In this document: one piece after another, positions 46,194 through 56,895 of the stretch
Layout of the letters: each line of letters starts with the position of its first letter
Position numbering within the stretch: the first letter of the stretch is position 1
Assembly (NCBI RefSeq): GCF_002865645.1
Contig: NW_020194558.1
Location: forward strand, 1,392,014 to 1,456,013
DNA from: Hyaloscypha bicolor E
Taxonomy: Eukaryota; Ascomycota; Leotiomycetes; Helotiales; Hyaloscyphaceae
Length of the DNA: 64,000 nt
Direction: 5' to 3'
Translations under genes and position numbers: made by a program
The notes under the pieces: model-generated
Databases searched by the model: none
What the model was told of the DNA's origin: nothing
What the model saw: only the letters and a program-made list of their open reading frames with translations

Positions 46194-47822
46194 ATGGCCC
46201 CCCCTGACCCCCCGGGCTCTAGCCCCCCTCCCATCGACTTTCAAGAGCTCGGAGAGCTTCCAGAGGGCCCTAGCGAACAGCTAGACCTACCCACTAGCTC
46301 CCCACTAGCTCGGTTCAGCCAGGGAGCTCAATTCGCATTCGATTTAGCTACAAATCCCATCTCTTCAGACGAACTCGCAGCCCCTTTTCCTCAGCCTAAT
46401 TCAGCTAGTGCGGCTCGACTGAGCCGCCTCCAGAACGGGCTAAAGCGTGGCCCTAGCTTGAGCGATATTAATAGAGATATCGATAAGGAATACCAAAACC
46501 ACGGAAACCACCACCAATATCAGAATCAAGCTTCGAATAAAGCTAAATTACTAATTCGTCAAGCCCGGGACTTAATAGTCAAAGCTATTACTATTACTCC
46601 GTTACATGACCAGTAATCTCGACTACTAGATTTAGTAGAAATCTTCAGAGAATACACTGAATTCGGCCGTATCCGCCATACTAGTACTTTACTAGCCTCC
46701 CAGGTAGCGAACCTCGAAAATGCCACTAAACGGATCGAAATTCAGTCAAGAACTCAAGCCAAACTAGCTACTCAAGCTAAAACTACCCCCGAAAAGCCTA
46801 CTTGGGCTAAAATCGCTACTCAAGAATCACAATCTCACTCGGAAAAGGACTGGACTATAGTATTACATACTAAGTCCAAAAATCAGGGAGGAAAAGGCCC
46901 TAGTACACTTACTAGTAGCGGTAGTGCTCGTAATACTAATAAACCACTTAGTGCCCGTAATACTAGTAGTTCTAGTACTCGTGATACTAGCTCGAAATCT
47001 ACGGCCCTCTCTAGGAAAAGCACCTTCCTACTAGCTTATATGGAGCAGGCTAGCTCGTTCTCTGCTATTTCTACTTGCAATTCGCTTAATACTGCTTTCC
47101 GCTCTAAGGGAATCAAGGAACTAGTAATCTCTACGGTCTCTCTTTCCTCGAAGGGTAATATTATAGTTAATACTACTCCCGAATTTAACTCTGACTTTCT
47201 GGTTCAAAATCAAGCTATTATAAAGGGAGTGCTTCCCTTAGTTACAAGTATACAAAAAGGAGAACCTTGGTATAAAGTTATTATCTACGGTCTACCTATT
47301 CGTGAGTTCGATATACCCGAAGGAATGGACTTAGTCCTAGAAGAAATCAAGACCTTTAATAAGGGACTAGAGCCTATTGGCCAGCCCTATTGGGCTACTT
47401 CTAAGGAGAAAAGAGACTCAGGCCTCTAGCGAGCCGGTTCAGTAATAGTGGCATTCCCTACCGAGATTCAAGCTAATAGAGCTATTAAAAATAGACTCCT
47501 TATAGCCGGGATCTCTGCTAAAGTAGTAAAATACCATACTATTTCTAGTACTATACAGTATACTAGGTGCGCAGGATACGGGCACTTAGATTCTATTTGC
47601 AAAAAGGAACCTAAGTGCTTACTATATAGTGAGGGTCACGTGACTGAGAACCATTTTTGCTCTATCTGTAAGAAGAAGGGCAAAAAATGCCCCCACGTGA
47701 CTACTAAATGCTCTAATTGCTTAAGTACTACCTATTCAGCTAGTTCTAAGCTATGTGAGGTTTACTTAGCAATTAAAAAAGCTACTACTACTATAATTCC
47801 TACTATTACTATTAATGAGTAG
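46194..47822 (+). pseudogene. LINE C ORF1 (gag-like, two stops)
   Basis: One frame of 543 codons carries two stops, at 46614 (TAA) and 47427 (TAG), each one transition away from a Gln codon. The N-terminus is Pro/Ser-rich (PPDPPGSSPPPIDFQEL). A middle region is rich in Ser, Thr and Lys (46800-47000). Zinc-knuckle-like elements follow near 47568-47760: CAGYGHLDSIC, then CSICKKKGKKCPH and CSNC. These proteins bind LINE RNA. The stop codon overlaps the ORF2 start (ATGAGTAG). Confidence 0.8.
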
Positions 47823-50800
47823 CTATATTAAAGTACTACAAGTTAATGTGAATCGTAATAGCTCTACTACTAAAAACGTCTTGCAAACAGTTATAGAACT
47901 GGATATTAAAGTCCTAGTAATCCAGGAACCATGGGTAATAGCAAGGGATAGTAATAATCGGAAATATCGTTCTATTATATACTCTAGCTATTTCCAAATA
48001 CTCCCGAATTACGGTACCCTGAGGCCTAGAACCCTATTTTATATAGCTTGCGAACTGCAAGCTAGTCTAGCCTCAAACTTACTAAGTAATCCTGATTACT
48101 TAATTATAGACTTAAGTCTAGGTGTACTAAAAATGCAGCTAATTAATTTCTATAATATAATTCACCCAGAAGACCCTAATAGTATATTAACTATATTAAG
48201 AGAGAGCATTTTACTTACTACTCTCTATAATAGCTCTCTATTACTAGGTGATTTTAATATATATTATCCTTGGTAGGATCTCCTTAAACCTCAAAGCAGT
48301 TATACAGTTTATTTAATTAGCTATATAGAGAACCATTCTCTAAGACTATTAAATAAACCAGGGGAAGGTACCTTCTATAGACCTAATATGTCCATTCCTT
48401 CCGTATTAGACTTAAGTTTTACTACTAGTGGAATAGTAACTAAGATTAAAGACTGGCAAGTACTACCAGACTTAGGTTCTAATTACTTCGGGGTTCTATT
48501 TACTATTAGTAAGTCGACTTATAGCTCTAGTTCTAATCTAGTCAGATTTAATACTAAGAAAGCGGACTGGGCTAAATTTACAAGCTACCTTATTAATAGC
48601 CTTGAGAATATACCCTTTCCACTTACTAGTATACCTGGAAATCATAAACTAGACCTATTAGCAGAAGACTTTACTAATAGAATAGTAGAAGCAGCTAGTA
48701 ATAGTATTCCAAAATCTACTACTAGTCCGTATTCTAAACCCTGGTAGAATAAGGACTTAAAGACCTTATATAAATCAATACTATACTATAGCCGTAAGTC
48801 TAAAGCTTCAGGGTATACTCTCTATAAACAAGAACTCCAAAATGCAAAAAACACCTATTTTAATACTATTAAGAGTACTAAGCTAGCGTACTAGAACAAG
48901 TTCTTAGAGAATAAAGACTCCCAGTCGATTTTTAAAGCTATGAAATATACTAAAGATACTATATATTAATCTATTCCTAGTATCTTAGATAATAGTTCAA
49001 ATGAGCTAAAATCGACTTTCCAAAAGAAATATAATATCTTTAGAACTGTGCTTTTCCCACTCCCTCCTATTATAGCACCTATTAGTCTAATAGACTATAG
49101 GCCTAGCTCAAAGTGGGACTGGCCTATTTTATCTAAAATAGAGCTAGAACAAGCCTGTATCTCTAAGATAAAAGGGAAAACCCCTGAACCAGACTTAGTT
49201 ACTTAAGAGATTATAGTTCATACTTATAGAGCTTCTCTAGATATCTTTTATAGGCTATACTCCTTATTTATTAATAAGGAATACTACCCTAAAGTCTGGA
49301 AACAAGCTACTGGCTTTATTCTAAAGAAATCAGGGAAACCAAACTATTTCCTACCCAAAGCATATTAAGTTATTTCCCTACTTAATTGCTTAGGGAAGGT
49401 TTCTGAGAGAATACTAGCTAGGCGACTTAGCTATTTAGCCGAGACTAGTAACCTACTGCACTACTCCCAAATAGGAGGTAGGCTCTATAAGTCAGCTATT
49501 AATACTGCTTTACTATTACAAAATGAAGTAGAATCAAATAAGTCCTATAAGCTGAAAACTAGTACTCTCTTCCTAGATATTAAAGGCGCCTTCGATCACG
49601 TATCCAAGAATAGGCTATTACAGATCATGATTAGTTTACTACTACCTACTAGCCTTATTCTCTGGGTATTATTATTCCTAGACGACCGAGTATTATGACT
49701 AGCTTTTAATAATAGTACAGAAGCATTTAGGTCTATACTTACTGGTATTCTATAAGGTAGCCCTATATCCCCTATATTATTTCTTATCTATATCCGAGAC
49801 TTATTTAAGTCGGCAAATATTAAATTCAGATCCTATTTAGACGATATATCCCTTACTACTGCTTCTAAAAGTCTTAAAAAGAATATAAAGACCCTAGAAC
49901 GGGAAGTAAAGGATATAGTTAACTTAGGGAAAAAGAATATTATTAGCTTTAATATAGATAAAACAGAGCTTATTCATTTTAATAATTCCAAAAATAAGCC
50001 TAGTCTAAAACTACCTAATAGGGAACTAGTTTCCCCTAGTAAAGTAGTCAAATGGCTAGGGATCTATTTCAATGAAAATCTCAGATTTAAGGAACATATA
50101 GCCTATAGGGCTTCCAAAGCAAAACAAGCCTTTTATAGGATATAAAGACTTATGAATATATTACGTGGCTTATCTCCTTTTGTAACTAGACAGCTATATT
50201 TAGCCTGTGTTACTAGTATAATAGACTATGGTTCTATACTATAGTGGAAGACTGAAAGCAAAGCTCAAATTCGGCCTTTACAGGCGATTCAAAACCTAGC
50301 CCTAAGGAAAACCCTAGGAGTATTCAAAACTGCTCCTATTATTCCTATAGAGGTCGAATCAGCTTTAGTTCCACCTATTATAAGGCTAAACCATAGTTGA
50401 TATCAATATGCCTTCCGTATCCTTAAACTAAGTCTAAAACACCCTATTAGACTAGAGTTCGAGAAGTCCTTCTAAAGATCTAGAGATTTAGAAGTAATAG
50501 AATCTGATATAGACTCTATTTATAGTCTAAATACTAATCTAAAGCGAGATCGCTTAGCTAAAAAGTCTCAAATAGAAACTATAGTAGATTCTATTAGTAA
50601 TCTAGTAGACCCTAGAGATCTAGAGATTATAAGACACTTCTATTTCGCTCCCTGGAATAGAGAAGTGCCTTATAAAATTACTATATTAAAAGAGCCAAAG
50701 AAAGAGACTGCTATATTATATAATTTCTACCTAAAGACTTTATATAATAGTAGCTCTATACTATCTATATATATAGATGGATCTCAAACTGAAAAAGGAA

Positions 50801-51336
50801 TTGGAGTAGGCCTAGAGCTCGTGGTTTATAGTCACGAAACTCCTTATATTCCGGTCATAGCTAAATATAGAGAAAGCCAGAATATAGGAGCTAGTACTAT
50901 AGTCTATAATGGAGAACTAGAAGGCGTTACTAGGGCTATTGAATACGCTAGTAGTAAAGCAAAGAGAGGAGAGCTTTTTAATATCTATATAGATAACCAA
51001 GCTGGTTTACTGAGACTAAAAACTTCTTCTGATAAGCCCGGTCAAAGTCAATAGATTAGAGCTATACTAGCTACTAAGGCCCTTAAAGCTAAAGGAGCTA
51101 ATATAGAACTAATCTGGGTTCCAGGGCATACGGACATAATAGGGAACGAAGAAGCAGACATACTAGCTAAGCTAGGCACTACTTCTCCTATATTAGAACC
51201 TGAATTAGTAAAAACCTTCTTTGCTTTCCTAGGGGTTGAAATCAATAAAGTTAAGAAACTAGAGTACAGACTACTTTTAGAATCTTATACTAAACCGAAA
51301 ACCCAGCTAGAATCATATAGTAATATATATACGTAA
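47815..51336 (+). pseudogene. LINE C ORF2 (endonuclease-RT-RNase H, stops)
   Basis: One uninterrupted frame of 1173 codons plus stop contains about a dozen stops (for example 48274, 48745, 51052), almost all explained by CAG/CAA/TGG/CGA transitions, and no frameshift. The endonuclease is at residues 1-230, with LQVNVNRN, VLVIQEPW and LLGDFNIYY. The expected SDH motif reads SNY near 48475, so it is probably dead. The RT region includes LFLDIKGAFDHVSKN near 49575, L*GSPISPILF with stop at the Gln, and an intact YLDD at 49834-49845. The RNase H region (50755-51190) keeps the acidic residues in YIDGS, GELEG, YIDNQ and NEEADILAK. About 120 C-terminal residues present in LINE B (including its CxC...H motif) are missing because the sequence changes at about 51335. 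Confidence 0.85.
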
Positions 51337-51538
51337 ACAATAATCTGCGATAAAAATCGAGAGAGTGTCTATCACTGCAAATTTAATACTGCACCCATAC
51401 GGGATCGAAATCGACCTTCTATCACTTAGTGATCGATACATCCGGATTACACAAGGGGTATGGTACCATCCAAAAGTAAGACGAAAGACCTACTAGAGAT
51501 ACACTAGTATATGGATGACATATATATCATGCTATACG

Positions 51539-51570
<32 letters not shown>

Positions 51571-51735
51571 AAATTATATGAAATAATCAAATCTTGATAT
51601 ATCATTGCGATCGATCGATCGCACACAACAAGAGTCATCGATTATATGTCCGGTTTTAGGGTTATATCCACATTATTTATCAACCTGCATGGGATCTTAT
51701 TTTTGAATTCCTTTATTTTCTTTTTAATTTTTTTT

Positions 51736-51771
<36 letters not shown>

Positions 51772-52002
51772 GAGAGGATAAGGGATTAAGGGGGAAAAGG
51801 GGATAAGGGAAGAGAAAATAAAGGGAGGGGACTAAAGAGGGATAAAGGAGGGATAAAGGAGGGGATTAAAGGAGGGGATGTAAAAGGAGGGGATAAAGGG
51901 TGAAGAGAGTCTGAAGGTGCCCGAAGCACGTTATACGTAAAAGAATATATCATTGGAGTCAAAGGAAAAATCTTATGACATTACAAAAAAAAAAAAAAAA
52001 AA
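51337..52002 (+). other. Foreign 3' segment of LINE C with homopolymer tracts
   Basis: This stretch of near-normal composition has no RIP signature. It contains an A30 tract (51539-51568), a T32 tract (51738-51769), a G/A-rich zone of GGGGATAAAGG-like units (51771-51905) and a terminal A18 (51985-52002). No ORF or known family is recognised. Because the flanking duplication encloses it, it arrived together with LINE C or inserted later inside its 3' end. Confidence 0.6.
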
Positions 52003-52012
52003 CTATTATATA
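52000..52012. repeat. Target site duplication of LINE C, right copy
   Basis: AAACTATTATATA repeats the sequence at 46002-46014. The first three A merge with the poly(A) tail, so the certain part is CTATTATATA. Confidence 0.75.
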
Positions 52013-55000
52013 TAGGAGATTCAGGGCCCTATTTAGCTTAATTAGGCTATTTATGTCTTATTTCCCTAAGTTTAGTAGCGGCTTCTAAACTACTACTAGT
52101 TCTCTTATATAATTAGGTTTTTTTAATAGTATATTAGCCGGATTTTTTAATCTTACTTTATATATAATTTCGAAATTAATTATAAATAAAGTTACTATCT
52201 AATAGGCTTATTATTATAAAATACTTTAAATTATTATAATCCGAGATAATTATAATCTTTTCTTATATTTCTTCTAAGAAATACTTCTAGTATTTAATAC
52301 TTTTTACTATTACTAATAGTTCTTAATTAAAGATTAAGTAATTAATCTTTACTAGAATAAATTTTCTCGAGTAAAATACTATTAGATATAAATAATAATT
52401 ATCCTATTTCTATAATATAATTCCTGCTAGTATAAAAACTAAAGTATTATATTTGAGCTATTATTTTAGTACTAGATTAAAATATATAAGAATTAGGGTA
52501 TTCTTAAATCTTTTCTTTAGGTTCTTAAAAGCTCTTATTACTTCTTCTATTTATTTAAATTATTATTCCTAATATTATTAAGCTATATTAGTAAATAAAA
52601 TATTTATAGAAATTATAGAAATTTAGGAATACTAAGGTTTTTCTAGCTATTTCCGGAACTAGCTAGTATTAGATTATAATAACTCGGGCCTCATTTATTT
52701 TTATTTCTTTATATAAAATAATATATTCGAGAAATTTTACTTCTTTTATATTAAATTCGCACTTTTCTAGCTTATAGAATAGGCTATATTTATCTAATTA
52801 TTCTAGGACCTTATATATATATTTTATATAAAATTACTCTTTCTTTAAGAAAATTAGGATATTATTTAGATATATAATTATAAAAATATTAATTAATATA
52901 TATTTAGAATATTACGAGTTTATTACTTAGGCTAAATAGAAGTATTAGATATTTAAATAAACTAAACCTTATTCTAAATACTATTATTTATTTATATCTT
53001 TCTTTAATTCTAATTAAGTAATATATATTTTATAAGTCGAGCTTTATAAAAACTATTACTTAGCCAAATTAGTTCAGGATTTCGGAGATTAGTAAGATTA
53101 GATATCTATTAGAAATAGTATTATTATTTAGGCTATAATAGTCTATATATAGTTTATAGCTTCTATCTTTCTTTCTTATAAATAGAAAAGATATTATTAC
53201 TAGTAATTTAGATCTCTGAATTATTTCTAGTCTTAGTATTTTCTTTAGATATTTCTTTAGGATTTCTAACTTTTCTTTTAATAAGTTATAAATTAGTTCC
53301 TATAATAGCTTAAAGCCTGGCTTAAGAAATATCTTATAATTAAATCCTAGCTAATAAAGTAAAAGCTTCTCTACTTTAGTTTTATTAAAAACATATTTAT
53401 ATCTCTTATATTTTATAAATAATTTCGTTCCTATTTAATATTTTTCCCGGAACTCTCTAGAAATATTCTTAATTAGGTTTAGAACCTTAAAGTATATTTA
53501 TAGTTCTTTATTTACTAATAATTTATCCTTAATTCCTCTCTTATTATTTTCTTCTAATAAATAAAGCATATCTAGAGCTATTACTATTTAAGCTAGTATT
53601 TCCGAGTTATACTTATTATTACTTCTTATTAGTTCTCTAGTATATTAATTAATCTTCGGATTATATTTCTTTAGCTATAATAGCCCGAATATAATATTTA
53701 CTATCTTTAATTTTATTTCCCTAAATCTTATTAGTATTAGTATATATATTTAATTATAATTAATATTAATTTTATAAGCCGTAATTAAAGAAGCTAAAGC
53801 TAATACTTTATTTTTTATATTCTTTATTACTAGGTAATATTAGCTCAAGTTACTATACTAAAGGGTTTCTTGGAATTTATTATTAATAAAATTTACTATA
53901 GCTACTAAATTAATAATTACTTTTACTTATATCTCTTTATTACTTTGGCTTTTTATTTTTAGTTATATTATATAGAAGTTAGGATATGTTTTTATAAGAT
54001 TAAGTAGGTTATTTTCCTATAAAGCATTTCTTTATAATATAAGTACTTTAATATCTAGTAATTATATATCCCTAGATAGTTCTAGGTTTATAAGTTCCTA
54101 GCTATTTAATCTATTTATTTCTCTTTCCCAGATTACTATAAGTATACTATTTTTATTCTTTATTTTTTTATAATTATTTCCTAATAGTAATATAGTACTA
54201 TTAATAGGAAATATTACTATAGGAGATATATAATAGAAGTTAGAGTTATTAATAATCTAATACTAATATAAGATATATTTTATTAAATTATTAAATAATA
54301 AGAACTTCTTCTATACTTCTATTACCTTAGTTATTAGAGAGGCTTGTCTTTTTCCGGGCATTTATTTATAAAATATCTAGGCTATTAATATTTAAAGTAT
54401 AGCTTTTTTCTCTATATCTTTTTTTTCTAGTCTATAGAAATATCTAGAAATAAGGTTTTCTTATACTTATTATTTGAATTCGAATTTCCTAAGGCTAGTT
54501 TTAAGAAGTTCCGAAAAGCTTAAGGTATTATATTTAATTCAGATACTAATAAATTAAATTCTATCCTATAGTTTTAGTAAGATTATATTTATTCCGGTAA
54601 GAGACCTGGTATAGTATTATTAACTAGGAAAAGTCTAGCTATTAGATATAGGAACTTTTTTATAATAAAGACTACTTACTTAAATCTAGTATATATTTAG
54701 GGAATTATTTTATTTAAGCTAATAAATATTCTTTCGAGAATTAGCTTTATAAGCTTTAATTAGTAGTTTAATTATATAGCCCTTTTCTTATAGTTCTATA
54801 ATATATCTTATATCTTGAGTTTAAAATAATTTATAAAGTCTTAAACTAATTAGTTTTTAAATATTTTATATTTTTATATTCTTAGGTTAGCTTTAATTAT
54901 AGTATTTCTTAGTTTATATTTCTCGAATAATTATATTTTAAGTTAAATCTAGTTATTAAACTTTACTATATCTTAAGATAATTTATTAAATCTAGCTATT

Positions 55001-55945
55001 ATTATTCTTAATTTAATAGATTATACTAGGTAATCTCATATTATAAAGGCTTGAATTATTGAATTAGTAATATACTTAGCTACTAAGTAATTCTTTATTT
55101 TTATAATTTATAAATAGATATTATTCTTAGGTAAAATAAAGATAAATAGTATCTTGGCCCGGAAGTAATTCCGGGTTATAATAAAGTAATAGCTATAGTT
55201 AGTAGCTAGTATTCTAAGGTCTAGTCTAATTATAGTATTAAAGAATATTAAGAAACCTCGGATACTTAATAGTAATTATCTAATTATCTAGTTTCTAGGA
55301 TATTAGATTTAGGCTAGTAGGTTTTTATTTATAAAAGGAAATATACTATTTAGATATCTGCCTTTTATTTATCTCTATTCTATTACTAAAATTCTTCTTT
55401 CTAATTCCCGATTTATTTCCCGAATTACTATAAGCTCTTTTTTCTTTTTTATAATTAATTATAAAAATATTATTAATTATAAAGAGAAGTAAGAAAAGCA
55501 AGAAATATAATAAACCTTAATACTTAGTCTGAGAAATCCGGAGGAAGTATTTATTATATTATCTCGGACTTAATTTATACTATTTATATTACTTATTATT
55601 CCGGATTATATTATTTAGCTTTCTAGTATATCTTCTTTAAATCCTTTTATTACTTTTTTAATTTACTATAGACTTTCTAGCTTGCGGGTCCTCTGGGGAT
55701 TTGCTTCCTGGCTCTTTAATTACTAATGCCATAAAGCTAGTATAATTATTCCGAAGTTTATATAACTCTTCTTTAATTTATAGACTTCTCCCTTAATTAT
55801 TTGGTTTCTCCGGGAAGTATTCCGGGAAAATAAAGTAAATCTAGTAATTTTCTATAATATATTACTATTTATTATACTTGGTAAATTAAGTAATTATATA
55901 TAGGTACTAGATTACTATACTAACTCTAAAAAGGAAGTTTTAGAG
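52013..55945 (-). mobile_element. Gypsy X, gag/protease and RT region
   Basis: Minus-strand reading from about 53,300 to 52,600 gives a Gypsy RT: YKLYIDYYSLNNNTISNRY (VDYRxLNxxT in active copies), VFIKLDL, FRIRFSLFKYLI, IIIYLNNILIF (YLDD with both Asp changed to Asn), and LFYKLEKCEFNIKEVKFL. The 2.6 kb to the right, up to the 5' LTR at 55946, should encode gag and protease, but mutation is too heavy for motifs to be read with certainty. Many stops make it inactive. Confidence 0.7.
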
Positions 55946-56113
55946 TATAATAGGTTACTAAAAGGGCAGCGAGTTAGGAAGTAATCCAAAGTAGTATTAT
56001 AACTAAAACTTGAGAAAGCAAGTAAGTCTTGGGAGATACAAAGCCTTATAGGCTTATATACGGACTACAGGTATATATATGTACTTATTAGAATACTTGG
56101 GTATTCTATAATA
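55946..56113 (-). repeat. Gypsy X right LTR (5' LTR), 168 bp
   Basis: It has the same 168-bp length and sequence as 41345-41512 apart from scattered differences. It is followed by ACTAG at 56114-56118, the intact target duplication. No convincing tRNA primer-binding site was found next to it. Confidence 0.9.
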
Positions 56114-56305
56114 ACTAGTAAATATACTAGGGCTTTTATTTCTTTTCTAATTTTTAGATTTAGTATATAATATTATAGTCTAGTTCTTTTTTATATATAT
56201 AAGTTCTTGACTAGTAATACTAGCCCAAGTAGGCCTAGCTTATATAGTAATAGGCTTAGTTTATATAGCTTTTATTAGGGTTTTTATTTGGGTTCTTATT
56301 TAGAA
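56114..56305 (-). mobile_element. LINE A, ORF1 part right of Gypsy X
   Basis: On minus, this matches LINE C 46785-46918 (around GCCTACTTGGGCTA and the following ORF1 sequence) and then runs into the LTR of Gypsy X. The continuation is at 41344 on the other side. LINE A is 5'-truncated near 56305. Confidence 0.65.
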
Positions 56306-56311
56306 TTTAAT

Positions 56312-56885
56312 TTTTTTTTCTTTTAATATACTTTATTAGTTTAGAACTATATAGTATAGCTAGCTAAGCTAGCGCGAGTCTTAGTAGCTTATATATAGAA
56401 CTACTTTCTAATATAGATATAATAAATAATTAGAAACGAATTCTAGAAACAAAAACTTAAGGAAATAAAGAAATAAATATAAATCGCAATTCTATTTCTA
56501 ATTACTATTTTCCTTTATTATTTCCCTTCTCTTATTTCTACTTCTTCTATTTCCACGCTTCTCTTAATATACTATTTTCTTATATATATACTAGTTTCTT
56601 TTAAGAATACTAGTATATTTAATATTCCGATTTCTATATATAATAGTAATTATAAATTAAAAGTACTAGTATTTAAGCTATCTTTAAATTAACTAAATAG
56701 TCTAATTTCTTTCTTTTTATATAATATATAATATAAAAGAAGATATTTTAAATTCTTAGCCTTCTCGTATTTGTATTTATTATTAGATATTATATTTAGT
56801 TTATATAAATAGGATTTTAAATATTTGTATTCTAGCTTTAATTAGAAAAAGATACTAGAAGACTAAAAAGCTCTGGCTAGTTTAT
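56312..56885 (-). mobile_element. LINE D, 3' end fragment
   Basis: It is collinear on minus with LINE B 39050-39752: the C-terminal coding end, the purine-rich UTR (56460-56600) and the final TAAAGTATATTAAAAGAAAA. It ends next to the 5'-truncated border of LINE A, in the same orientation. It is less mutated than LINE B. Confidence 0.65.
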
Positions 56886-56895
56886 AATACCTATA

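Larger units (their letters stand above)
46015..52002 (+). mobile_element. LINE C, Tad/I-like LINE with foreign 3' segment
   Basis: The element is bounded by a 13-bp duplication and ends in 18 A. It has a 180-bp GC-richer leader, ORF1 (46194-47822), an overlapping ORF2 (47815-51336) and then 0.67 kb of sequence (51337-52002) that the other LINE 3' ends in this window (LINE B, and the fragment at 56312-56885) do not share. It is much less RIP-mutated than its host Gypsy X and than LINE A/B, so it inserted late. Apurinic-type endonuclease, reverse transcriptase and RNase H domains place it with Tad1/I-type LINEs of fungi. Confidence 0.8.

Noticed and set aside
55900..55945. Self-priming hairpin next to the 5' LTR of Gypsy X
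   Set aside because: A short CTCTAAAA/TTTTTAGAG inverted repeat is present, but it is not complementary to the first bases of the LTR transcript as self-priming would require, and RIP has altered the area.
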